Source: Saururus chinensis
Lineage: Eukaryota > Streptophyta > Magnoliopsida > Piperales > Saururaceae
Reading direction: 5' to 3'
Length of the DNA: 64,000 nucleotides
Assembly: GCA_035235625.1 (NCBI GenBank)
Contig: CP141146.1
Location: forward strand, 8,798,501 to 8,862,500
This document shows, one piece after another, positions 26,168-37,800 of the stretch (positions within the stretch are counted from its first letter, which is position 1; each line of letters starts with the position of its first letter). The position numbers and the translations under genes were made by a program. The notes below the pieces were generated by a model that was given only the letters and a program-made list of their open reading frames with translations, did not search any database and was not told the DNA's origin.

Positions 26168-26272
26168 TACTACTTTTATCCCGCATTGATAGTTTTATTT
26201 AGTTTAAAAAAAAAACTAAAATTTGTTCACTTTAAAAATTAAATAAAATTATTAATATGAAAAAGGAGCACT
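26168..26272. repeat. Short MITE
   Basis: TACTTTTATCCCGCATTGATAGTTTTATTTA on the left is inverted relative to AAATAAAATTATTAATATGAAAAAGGAGCA on the right. Confidence 0.5.
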
Positions 26273-26852
26273 TAACTTTTTTTAATATTCAATACTGTCA
26301 AATTCACGAGTTAGTTGAACATGCGACTTTGTTTTCAATTATAGTTGTGATACTGACCACTCACCATGAATGTCACATAAGCCAAAAGAGGAGCTCACGA
26401 ATACGAGCTTTAGTACATTGTTGTAATCCCAGTAAGGCTTCCTTCCATAGCTGTTTCTATAAAGCTCATGTCCAAATGCCACAAAACAAAGACCGAAGCC
26501 ACCTGCTTCGGAGAGGGAACTCTTCTAAAATTAAGTGTCTAGTTGGTATAAGATTTGTGCCTGAGCCCTGGTACTATAGGCTGTCGGATTTTAATTTATT
26601 TGTATAAGTTACTCATGGCAGGCGGGGGTGCATGTTACTCAAAGAGCACGTGGGTGTGTACATTACTCACTCAGATAGGCAAGTTTAATCATCTACTTGA
26701 CCTCTTTATTAATACATACTATTAAATCTTTGATAGAATAGTTCGCAATGCCTAAGCTCAAGTTGATACACGTAAATCTAAGTTTATGTTAAGTTTTTAA
26801 TAAGTAATTATTAAATTAAAAATTATTTTAGTGATATTATATTTTAAAACGT

Positions 26853-27428
26853 AGTTATTTGAACCCCATTTTTTTCTCTGTGTCCCCCCAAAACAAAGAA
26901 AAAAAAATATTTTTTTACTTCTTTCCCCCCAATCTCTCCTATCTTTTTTACCCATGCTCCTCCCAAACATATTTCCTTCTATCTCTCTCAATTCTTCTTT
27001 TCCGGTGTCGGCAGCCATCACCAACTCTTGCTAACACACGGTCGCGGCTGTCGCAACCAGTATAGGTCGTAGCCGGCCAGATTTGGCTGGCCGCGACCTA
27101 TGCGCAAAGCTGTAGCCTGCGCATAGCCTGTGTGCACAGCTGAAGCCTGCGTGGCCAGCATGCAGCTGCGGCCTACATAGACAGCGCACGGCTGCGACTA
27201 GCCAGATCTAGCCGGCCGCTGCGAATATACACGGTGGTAGCCTACAAGCAGCCACAGTGACAAAAAGAAGACGTTGGGGCCGGAGAAGAAAAGGGAAGAA
27301 AAAGAAGAAAAACAAAAAAGTGAAGAAACTGCGTAAAAATAAGAGATATTGGAGATTTTAATAAAAAGTAGTAGGGTAAAAAATAATAAAGGACACAAAA
27401 AAAAATAATAGGGTCCAAATAGCCACAT
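26853..27428. mobile_element. Non-autonomous TIR transposon with GC-rich core
   Basis: The left terminus GTTATTTGAACCCCATTTTTTT matches the reverse complement of the right terminus (GGCTATTTGGACCCTATTATTTTTTT). Inward of the termini a CT-rich left side mirrors a GA-rich right side. The core 27010-27260 is GC-rich with repeated GGCCGCGACCTATGCGC/GCCTGCGCATAGCC-like strings and inverted GCCGGCCAGAT...TGGCTGGCC pairs. No transposase is encoded, and the target-site duplication was not resolved. Confidence 0.55.
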
Positions 27429-28246
27429 TTATTAATAATTTATTTTATCCAAACATCCTTGATGAGTAAGGTTTATTTTTTTAAACGTCGTTAATCTTCG
27501 GCGCCTAAATAATGAAGTGGGTTTCTTGCCTTGCAAAACTTAACGTCAGTGTAACATCACTCTATTAAATAAGATTCCCCATCAAATTTAATATTAGCAA
27601 TCTAAGCAGATTGTTGCCGTTTGCGCTTTCACATTTATTCACCAGTTTTCGTGATCCTATCCTAAAATAACAAAAAGACAATTGAATGGGAAAATGACTT
27701 TGTTAGCTTTCTTTATCCCTCTTCATTTCCATTTCCAAGTGATAAGCAATGAGCTGGCTTCTTGCTGAAATGGGACCACCTCATATCACCTCCTACATGT
27801 CATGTGAACTAATTTCCCTTCAAATATACGTTTGCATATCTGCATGGTCGAATCTTTTCATGTGGTAGAAGAGTTATTTTACGCAGAGGACGGGAAAGCA
27901 GGCAAAGTGAACCAGGGCAGTTCTAGTCTGTGGGGCCCACAATCCAGTTGCATTTCTTCCTGTTTTCCCGTCTGCAGTCTTCTTTTTTTCTATAGAAATT
28001 TAGGTCAGTGGAGGCCAAAGATCCATCATCCAAGCCGGTAGACATTATTACTTGGTACAAACATAACATCACAAGTAGGTACACAATCAAGGGAGACAAT
28101 CAAAGTATTGACAAGAGCAGGAGCTTACAAGAGATGTATCATCCATGTGGAGTGTCTCCTTGCACCAAATTCATTGATTTGTATGGTTTCAGGGCTTGTT
28201 CATGTATTTTTCTATGCTTTAAAGTGCTTTTATATAACATTAAAAT

Positions 28247-28356
28247 ATTCTCTCTGTCCTATATCAATAGTTACATTTGGTTTTATAAAATAAATTAATT
28301 TTAATTCAATTTGAAATATCAAATGTAGCTATTAATTTGAAACAAAGGGAGTACAT
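28247..28356. repeat. Short MITE
   Basis: ATTCTCTCTGTCCTATATCAATAG on the left, GTAGCTATTAATTTGAAACAAAGGGAGTA on the right, inverted. Confidence 0.6.
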
Positions 28357-29430
28357 ATTTTTATTTGAATTGGTCTCCTGCAGCTGGTATGATTGTATGC
28401 ATGGTTTCTTTAATAGCATTTCCTCCCTTTGGGGCTCTTGTTATAAAAAAATTCAGCATTTAGACTGGATTGAACTGCCTCATGTTCGTTCCGGTTTGGA
28501 TTTGCTCTAAGAGCACTCGTATGTGAGTGCCTCATAGATTCATGTCATGAAAATTCATGGTTACATGACACATAGTTTACGTATCAAATTGTTGTTGGGC
28601 ACCCACATCTGAATGTACTCTATTTTTAGTTCAAAGCCCCTAGTGTGCATCATACTGTTGAATAAAAAAATCATCAACGGTAATTTGCATTCTTTAATGT
28701 GGTTATAAGAAGAGGAAACATTCCTACTTTTTGGTTGAAAGTGTTCCAACTTCCTATTAGAGCTGATTGTGAAATGTTAATCATCGATTTATGGGTAAAC
28801 TGGTCATACTGACAGGTTGGAAGCTTGTGAGCTACCACAGCACATAGTCCCCTTTACTATGTACTTTATTACTTTCAATTAAAGAATATAAATGGTTTTC
28901 ACATTGGAGATTTGAGGCCTCTTATAGTATGCGCCTAATGCATCTGGTAACGTGTGCGCCGAGCACAAATGGACTATTAGATCTCATCTTGAGCAAGTAG
29001 GTTTAAATTATCCAGCTGCATTTACGGTAATGCACACCGTCTAAACGAGTTTTGATGGCTTGCGACACACCTTGTGCATATCTGACAGCTCACGACGTGC
29101 TAACTACATCCACAACATCTACATAATGACTCAGGATGTGCCTAGTGCATGCGTAGCCAGATGAGCCATGCACATACTACTGCAATGATAGTATTTGAGA
29201 AAATAGACAAAAATAAAATTAATCAGATCATGGTCAAAACCAACCATAATCTTCAACTTTGTCTATCTCTGGCTAGACATCCTCTTCTTATTATACTAAA
29301 GTCTAAAGTCACGCAATTTACACCCCCAATAGTTCCAAATTGAAATGGTTAAAAAAAAGTAGTAACATTTTTTTTCGCATAAATTGCTATAGGAAAGGAT
29401 CAACACGCTAGAGAGGAAAATGTGGTTGGG
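28357..29430. other. Gene-free interval
   Basis: No gene, repeat array or RNA gene recognised. Confidence 0.4.
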
Positions 29431-29432
29431 GA

Positions 29433-30104
29433 TAGGGCTGTCAATGTAATCGTTTATCCGTTGCCTAAACCATACCGTTATAAAATTAAATAGGTTAGGT
29501 AAAATTACCTATTTGTTAAACTGTTTTGTTAATAAAATGGGTATGAAAAAATGATCTCCATAACCATACCTGTTACCCATTTAGTAAAATTGTACATACA
29601 AAAAATTTCATGTTCTCATTTGTGGCACCTTAGGTCTTTAAGGAACATAATAAGAACACCCTTTAAACCCCAAGCCCTTGACTTGGTGAGTCAACCCCTG
29701 TGTATTGAGTTCGGCCATTCAATCTCTATCTCCCTCACACATGGCCGCTGTGAATGACCCCTTTCTATTAATACTCCCTCCATCTCACATTTAACAAAAA
29801 AAGCTTGTTCTATATTAATATTATCATTTTATTTAATTTAAGTAGTTGAATACTTAAAAAAAAGTAACATAATTATAGTAGTTATGGAGTTATTCAATTT
29901 AAGTAGTTGAATAAAAGCTAGAAATATCAATAACCGGATGATAAAATGGGTAACAATTAATCATATGGGTAACGGGTAATGAAATAGTAGTTATGGAGTT
30001 ATTTATATTATTAGGATGTTTGGTAATAGGTAAAAATCTGGCAAATAATTATAGTCATGGAAGAAGTCTTACCCATACCATAATTAATTCACTGGCAGCC
30101 CTAA
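29433..30104. mobile_element. hAT-like non-autonomous element, about 670 bp
   Basis: The left end TAGGGCTGTCAATG and the reverse complement of the right end (TAGGGCTGCCAGTG) match at 12 of 14 positions. The flanks TTGGGGAT (left) and TTAGGGAT (right, two bases outside CCCT) agree at 7 of 8 positions, which suggests an 8-bp hAT-type target duplication. The interior repeats ATGGGTAA/TTACCCAT. A MITE (29770-29890) appears nested inside. Confidence 0.6.
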
Positions 30105-30860
30105 TTAGGGATTTGAAGAGCAACGTCCTTCGCAAGAGTCCATGACCTAACCAGTTGAGATGGGCCATAATACAAAGATTATGTATAAGCACGTCCATAA
30201 AAATTGATTGTTTGGAGGGAAAAAAATTGACCCATATTCATAATTAAGTCCACTTTTTTGTCCACGACTCTGATGTTTCTGCCTTTATGAACAACTGATG
30301 TGGGCCCTCCATATGTCGCAAACTCATAGGATTAAAGAGGACGAAAAAGTGCACATTATCAATGGGCCCATCAATTAAAATGTTTGAGGATTTCGTGGCG
30401 TTCAGTCCCTTTCGGGTTCATGCAGTTTCGACATATCATGCATCCTTTGCAGAAGCCAGAAAGCAAAAAATTTAGATGTGAATATCTGAAACAGAAAATA
30501 AAATAAAAGACATGGGAGCAACTGGCACAGGCTCTGGCTGCCGATCTTAACGAGACAAATTGAACAAATGTACTTAGAGAGCTTTTCTGTATATATAAAT
30601 GCTGTGGTTGGAAGTTACTGAAGAGAGCGTGACAGAGAAAACAGTAGAGAAACACAGAGCCACAGTGAGAGCATACCCAAGTAAGAGAGAAGAGCTTCAT
30701 CGTGAGCCCATAAGTTTCAAAATTGATAGCCCACACGTTAGTACATATCAGGATAAATAATACTTACGCTAGCATGCACTAATATGTGCGTGGTCAATCT
30801 TAAAAACGAACGCTTCACATGTATTGCTTATGCTCGGCTAACGCTTCCAAGTAAGATAAG
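30105..30860. other. Intergenic DNA upstream of the DFR-like pseudogene
   Basis: No intact gene. CCACAGTGAGAGCA(T/G)ACCCAAGTAA occurs at about 30660 and again inside the pseudogene's first exon at about 30943. The upstream stretch may therefore hold a second, very short duplicate of that exon. Confidence 0.35.
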
Positions 30861-31089
30861 AAAGAACTGGTCTGGGGGAGCTGGATTCTTAGCCTCCTGG
30901 TTGATAATGAGACTTCTTCAGCATGGCTATACTGTCAGAACCACAGTGAGAGCAGACCCAAGTAAAGTCCTTACCTTGCTTAAAGAGAAGTGGTAAAGTA
31001 AGATATTTTTGTTATATCTTCGTACCTTTGCCTTATAAGTGATGAAAAATGTTACTGGAAAGTCTATGATCGAATCAAGCAATCAGCTC

Positions 31090-31759
31090 TGTCCTTAAGA
31101 CAGAATTCGCCCTCCCTACTGGTGTTTAGGACTCGTGGACGTCTGCCTCCCAGGATAAGACGATCAACTATATATCGTAGGAACACCTCCAACACGGTAT
31201 ATGCAGCGAACCACAGTGAGTATGCTAACACAGAACACAGATGCTAACACAGAACACAGATGTTAACACAGAACACAGATGAACGGAACGGACAGGAAAA
31301 TCCCAAATCGGATCATTTGCAGAAAGAGTTTTTCATGGTTTTATAGAAAATCCCGTTGAAGACAATCTTACCCGTGGACCCATTTTGGTTAAGAGAAAAA
31401 CCAAACCAAATAGAAAACCGAACCAAATGAATTTGTCCCAAAATATTATCTTGTTGACCCGACCCGGCCGGACGGCGGCGGCGCGTGCGTGGGTTAGCCC
31501 ACCTAGGTGCATTGGTCCAACATCTCTCTCCCCCACAAAAGTGGGTTGGCCCAAGGGCCTAACATGAAAGGCCAAACTAAAGCCTTATATACCAACACCA
31601 TCACCTTCACGTAGGCGATGTGGGACTATTTACTCCTTCAACCAATTCCCATGTGATATTCTCATTCAATATGAAGTGGGCTTGGGCTTTCTTTACCAAA
31701 TGGGCTTGACCCACTTGAGTAATATGGGCTTGACCCACTTATAATGCCCACTTCTAACA
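31090..31759 (-). mobile_element. LTR-like insertion in intron 1 of the DFR-like pseudogene
   Basis: On the minus strand it starts TGTTAGAAGTGGGC and ends near CTTAAGGACA. It has TATATAAGGC (reverse complement of 31584-31593) placed as an LTR promoter and GGGCC/AAGTGGGTCAAGCCC repeats near its start. The size fits a copia-type solo LTR. No matching target-site duplication was seen, so the left border is uncertain. Confidence 0.4.
31218..31281. repeat. Tandem triplet, about 19-bp unit
   Basis: TGCTAACACAGAACACAGA occurs three times in a row, with one base change in the third copy. Confidence 0.85.
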
Positions 31760-32930
31760 ATTTTTTGGTCAAAATATTAGAGTTAGAATTCACTAACTTG
31801 GTAAGCACACGTCAGTTATACTTGATTTTCTCAAAGCTCATGGTTTAGAGCCTCGATCAAAACTTTCTTGTGCTCAACATTGATTCACAAAAGTAATCAA
31901 TATCAACGGATAATATGTCTCCATTTTTTTAAACTGCATTATCATGTTCATCTGCCTTAGCTCAATAGATGCCATAAAGCTGTAATGCCACCAACTAATT
32001 ACCCAACCACCCTTAAGATTCTGGTAGTTAAATGGTTTTTAAATTCTTTTCTTAACCAGGATTCAAGGAAGTCACCACTCACCAGCCACCTTAGATCCCT
32101 CCCCGGAGCATCTAAATACTACAGATCGTTGAAGCGGACCTCAACAACCCATCTAGCTTCGAAGCCGTCGTAAATGGCTGTGTTGGAGTCTTCTACATAG
32201 CCCATCCACACCACCTACGACCCAAACGCCTCCATAGGCTCGGTGATCAAAACTGCCATCTCGATGGAGTCCTTGGACTATTTGAGGCCTTGTGCCCAGC
32301 CATGTTCGGCAAGAGCAACGAGGATGACAAAGAGGTGGACGAAAATAGCTGGACCGATGTGGACATGGTCCAAGCCCAACAGCCCCCTATATTATCACAA
32401 AGATACTCTCAGAGAAGGCAGTCCTGGAGTTTGCAGAGAAGCTTGTCTTGGATCACATGACACTTCTTCCTTCATTAGTATTAAAATCTGCCCTTCAGCT
32501 TTCCCTACTCCTCTATCTCTGATTATGGGTATGTTGCATGCGTTTTTGTTTGGTTTTTAAAATAAAATAAAGATAATTGATTTTAAAAAATTATAAATAT
32601 AATAAAAATAATTATTTTTAAAAAACCAAACTAGTATTTGTCATAATTCACTTGTTCAGGAAGTGGGCGGCATTTAAAAGTGCGGACAAGATCACCCTTT
32701 GTGCATGTAGACAAGTGGACTCCGCAGCCGTATTCGTGATTGAGTGCCCAGCGGCGAGTGATATCTAAATGGGTTTTCATCAGATTACTGCAGGAAGAGA
32801 ATGGTAAGAAACACAGCTTTCAACTAAGCAGTCTACGAAACTGGGAGTTGGGCTTCAGGTTCAAGCACAGCCTGGAGGAGATATTTGATCAAGCAATTCA
32901 ATGTTGTAAACGGAAAGGTATCGTCTAAAA

Positions 32931-33510
32931 GCTCCTTGGTAAGCCGGGTGCTTGGGTTTTTAAGGTGCGGGTAGTAAATCGTGAGAAGATTCAGTTAATT
33001 CAGCCTCAATTCAACATGGAATTTTTAAAATCCTGTTTGTGTATAAAAGTTGCATTGAATTAAAAATTTAGTACTTAAGTTAGATTTAGGCTATTTTAAG
33101 CCTGAATTAGTCTGAATCACTGAATCACCTCAGTCGATTTAGTCTCTTAATTACCGTTTTAAAAATTATAAATTTTATATTTTTCAATGGTTATTATTCA
33201 TATCGATTTGAGTCTCGACAAATATGCCATATAGGTAAAACCCACTTTAAAAATTCAATATTACCTACCCTTGTGAGATCTTGTTTGATAAAACTCGAAT
33301 TTAGAAGCATAATTGTAAAAAAAACATGCATATCCGAATTCGAGAGAGACAGTTGTATTAGTTTAAAATTTTAAAATTGGGTTTGACACAATATCTGAAT
33401 TTATTCTAATAAATTCTCTTACCAAATGTAATTCACTTTCGACGGTAAATTTTTTAAATTAATTCCACATACGAATGCATATTTAATTGACATAATTAAC
33501 ACTTATACTT
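32931..33510. other. AT-rich interval without a gene
   Basis: Nothing recognisable beyond short A/T runs. Confidence 0.4.
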
Positions 33511-34470
33511 TGATTGAGGACTTTAGTGCATCATGTCAATCGATACTTAGGGAGCATGATAATGTATTTCGTAACTTGCCACTACTTCAGTGGGTAATTA
33601 CAAATTTTCATACATATTATCCTGTTGACGAGGCCACTTAGACACAACCGAGGCACGATTCATTTCATGATATTCCATCTTCAGCAACAACACATAGCTC
33701 TCCTCGCCGTTCATTATTTCCAGTCATTGCACATGTAACTCAACCAAATCTAATTTTATATTATAGATAATATCGGTCAACTCGTATTAAGCCATCTATT
33801 ACTTATGCTGAATAGAAACCAGAGCCACATCCGAAGCCAAAGCTAGAACCAGAACAAGTAGATCATGAAGAGGAACTCGTACAACACCATTGAAGTCAAG
33901 AATATAAGAGATCATGACATTGAATATATTAAATTTGTTATATATTTCTTTTAAACTAAATATTTTATTAATATATGATGCAATATATTTAATAAATATA
34001 TTTATTTTATTTTTATTTTTATTAGTTGATGTCAATAACTTTAATGTTATATTCGTTATGCATAGAATGTATGAAATAAATAAACATGGTGAATACATAA
34101 TATGTTTAAATAAATAAATAAAAACATGTGTTATTAGTTCAAAATAATTTTAAAAAAAAATAATTAAATTTTATCATTCAAAAAGACGAAATCAATACAT
34201 AATTACTCATTTCTTCTCGGGTTGGCAAAATGCCATAATTTCGTCCTTCCATATAAAGTAATTTTATCATTTAAAAAGACAACATTGCTTTAAAGTGATT
34301 TCGTCTTTCTTAACTCTTATATACCGAAGAACCGATTTCATCTTTTTCTCAGCTTAAACTTAATTTCGTCATTCCAAAAGACAAAATCATATAAAATAAA
34401 ATAAAAACTATTTGGTGCTTGCATGACAAAAAGCAACATCATTTTAAAAAATATTTCCCAAATTAATTAA
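33511..34470. mobile_element. Remnant of a DNA transposon-like element with GACGAAAT repeats
   Basis: 33730-33890 contains a degenerate Lys/Pro/Glu-rich coding tail (PEPHPKPKLEPEQVDHEEE) of a type found at the end of plant transposase or mobile-domain proteins; this assignment is weak. 34170-34400 holds at least six copies of AAAGACGAAAT or its complement ATTTCGTCTTT in both orientations. That resembles subterminal repeats of a CACTA- or Mutator-type element. No terminal CACTA motif was seen here. Confidence 0.35.
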
Positions 34471-34876
34471 TTTGGTAAAAAAAATTAATTATTATTTAAA
34501 TAATTTTCCCTTTTAATTAAGACTCCTGATAAAGCCATTTCCTCCCTTTCCACTTCAAGCTGCCAATGAGCCGTGGAAGGCTTTTTATTGCCAAATGTTT
34601 CAAATTTTGAATTACGAGAAATTATGTAGAAGATATATACAACTACACAAGAAATGTTACATTTACCAAGAACAGCTCCATGTAACATTGAGCAAGGACC
34701 CATCAGGTCGATAGAAGGATGGATCACATAAAAAAATCGAACATCGCCATGGATACAGCTCCTAATACTCGGATGATAGTCTAGTATAAGATTAACAAGA
34801 ACAATTATAACGAACCAAAAAATAACCAAAAATAAAAAGAAGCTATTGCCACAAACCAGAGGCCAACAATATCGAG
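34471..34876 (-). other. 3' flank/3' UTR of KEULE
   Basis: Assigned by position downstream of the KEULE stop codon. The frame 34485-34829 has no recognisable domain. Confidence 0.4.
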
Positions 34877-37800
34877 CTATATTTGAAGATCATCGATAGA
34901 TAAGTCTCCAGCAGTTAGCATCTTCAGTTTCTGCAATTTGACATAATACGATAAATCAAGCATAAGCATAAAAAACTGTTTTGTAATTTCATTCTACGCA
35001 AAAAATAACAAGATTAAGAAACTTTAATGTGGAAACATTATCCCTAAATTATGCTCTCGTTAACTACTACCAAGTCCTCTCATCACTCAAATATGCACCT
35101 GATACATTAATTGGTAAAGATCTAAAACTAAAATACAAAATGCATCAACTATCGGATTAAAATTTTGTGAGATCTCACGTCTGGGTAATCTTCTGATTCT
35201 GATGAAGTAAAGGCTAGCAAATGCCGTTAACTAAACAGTCAATAGGTAGCTTCTCAATTAGTGACAACAATATAATTCTAGACAAATGGTGGGTAATATA
35301 AAACAAATGTTCTATTCTAGATCCTAGAGATATTACAGTAGAATTAAACGGCAACAGAACCAGCTCAATTCTCTTCTTGTCCCTAATATAGGAAGGAGGG
35401 AGTATAATCTAACAAACATCATCCAGTTCATATAAACTATAAGTAGAGTGTTATCTCACCGTAATAAATTGGGGAGGATCATCAATACTAGACGAACCAA
35501 GAATAACTTCCCTCCGAAGCTTTGTGGTCAGCTTGTGACAAGCACGGAGCTAAAAAAACATTTAGAAGACAGTAAACATGAGTTGCATTCATGAGATCAA
35601 ACAAAAAAGTAAATCGGAAACAGTGCAAAGTCAGGGAACATTGAATGCCTGCACACCTCAGAACGAGTAGCTCCACCAATGACAAATACAAAAATCCGCT
35701 GGCCCATCTTTTTGAAATCACTAGAAGTATGCCTCAAGATAGAATCACTGTAAGAACAACGAAAAACTACATTAAAGACTCCAGAACTGGAATATTTTAA
35801 TTACATTAAAGAACACAAAGAATTAAATAACGATTGTAGCTCAAATTCTTGGGCTGGCCCCAAATTATGCTGATTATATTTTTTGCAAAGAAGATGCCAA
35901 ACTATACCTTGAGTACCCATCATCAGAGCTGTGAGACCTAGAGGCCCAAGTTGCAGTTCTTCTTGATCTCAAAGAGTGAGCAGGTTGAACAAGATTAGCC
36001 CGCATTGATGACCCCTGGGTGTCGCTTCCATGGACAGTTTGACTAGGACCATTCATGCATGGATACTCATTCTTAGGTAGGTCGCCTTTACTTAGTTTTT
36101 CAATCAGCTCCTTTAACAACCACAGAGGACATAAATATACTTCTGTACAGCAACTGGCTATGGAGTAAAAAGCTAGCTGTCAAATCACATATAGAAAAAT
36201 TTTTACCTCTATCAAAGGATAAAAACGTGATAGTTGCCACTGCGCTTCACCTTCAGTTCGGTCTTTCCTAGCAGCATGCTTTTTCTGATTGTTATCAAAA
36301 GACAAGTAATATAAAAAAGAGTTAAAATAAGTTTACATACAAGTACAAGACAACTAACTTCTTATAAAATATGTATACTCTGCTGAAGCATATTTAATGA
36401 AAATCACCTTTTGAATATCAAACTTAAGAGAAAAACCTCCAGTTGAGGCCTTTTTGGTGTCTGTTCCTCCCAAAAATCTCAAGTTCGTCACAGCATTCAT
36501 GTCATCAGCAGATAGTCTTGCCAACTGATAAGGATGGCAGAGATTGAGATAGTACATTATAAGCACAAAAAATAATGATTTATAAACCAGAAGCCATATG
36601 ACCACGATTTCCCAAATTGCAAAAAAGACCAATGATATGCAGACCTGCATCAATTTTAAGCCTTTGTCCCCTTCAAATTTCTCAGGATAAATTGATGCAT
36701 AAATCATTAACAGCCGCAATTTACTTTCAGGGCTGGCATCCTGCACAGCAAAGATATAAGAATTGATCTTGTGTACCGATCATAACACATGTAGATGGCA
36801 ACTGAAACATTTACTTGAAATAATTGAAGACAGCAAACCTGCTTTATCCTGAGGAAATTAATTACTTCTTTCGTCCCAGCATCACCAAAGACAAGATCCT
36901 GCTCCAATTGCCCAATGTCTTTTAACGCCAGCTCTCCAATGACTTTCTTAATTTTTTCTGCAATCTGCAGTAGGACACAAGGGGTAGTTAAATAAACTGG
37001 CAACTAGCAGAATCAACTAAAATTGAGCATTTGCAAGTACATGCCATATAAATCAATAATCTAGGAAAGTAAAGCACATCATAAAATGTCAGGATCAACA
37101 ACTAGTTTTTACTTATGCAATCAATTCGGAATACTTTAAACCCATCAAACTTGACAAACACAATTGACACAAGCATCAATTTCATCAATTCAGCAAATGC
37201 ACAACAAAGTATAGCCAGAACAAAGTATTTTCAGGATGTTAGGATGCTACAGAACACTGACAGTCATATTGCACATTTAATGAAATTAATGGAACTTTGT
37301 ACAGAGAGAGGATCAGGAGTACCAATCACAATTTGTACACTGCTAGAGCCCCCTAGGTCCTATGATTCAAAGCTACTATAACCAACTTGTAGGCTTCCTT
37401 ACCAATAAAAAAACAGAAAAAAACTATAAAAATGAATTGGTGCCCCTCAATTTTAATCTAAACACATCTTCTTTATTCGAAAGCAGGCAGGGCCTAAGAT
37501 TCGAAAGAATCACTTGACTGTCACTGCATATCGGGAATAAAAAGCTATTCCTTTTCATCAAAGATAAATGCCATCCCTTTTGATCAAATATACCATGGTC
37601 AAGCACCAAACTTATGTAAAATTATTCTCAACATAAGATATCGCCGCCTTTATATGGAGACAAGATTAAGAGTAACTTCAAGCTATGTCCTGCAGGGATT
37701 TGCCCTCTCGATTACTCTGCAGGACACAAGTTGTCTCTTGGGAAAAGTCAGGGGTTCATCTCCCCTTGATGCTCCCCACTGTCCCCAAAAAATAAAAAAG

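Larger units (their letters stand above)
25047..26850. other. 3' flank of IRKI-like gene, then MITE-rich intergenic DNA
   Basis: No gene recognised. Short MITE-like copies lie at 25332-25441 and 26168-26272, with an incomplete one at 26021-26090. Confidence 0.4.
30861..32930 (+). pseudogene. Dihydroflavonol 4-reductase-like (extended SDR) pseudogene
   Basis: The intact relatives are NADPH-dependent reductases of flavonoid and related pathways. Exon 1 (30861-30990) shows the Rossmann start [20 protein letters not shown] and an Arg-rich cofactor segment [11 protein letters not shown], then a GTAAAG donor. Exon 2 (about 32060-32210) encodes LRSLPGASKY, then shifts frame to IVEADLNNPSSFEAVVNG and VFYIAHP. 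The next block (32235-32530) needs several shifts: TAI, DGVLGLFEALC, NEDDKEVDENSWTDVD and ILSEKAVLEFAEKL. The stretch that should carry VKRVVYTSS is missing, and the YxxxK region is scrambled. The last blocks (32690-32930) give FVHVD, VFVIECPAAS and LGFRFKHSLEEIFDQAIQCC with a stop at 32926-32928. Several frameshifts and the LTR-like insertion in intron 1 mark it as dead. The exact substrate class cannot be told. Confidence 0.85.
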
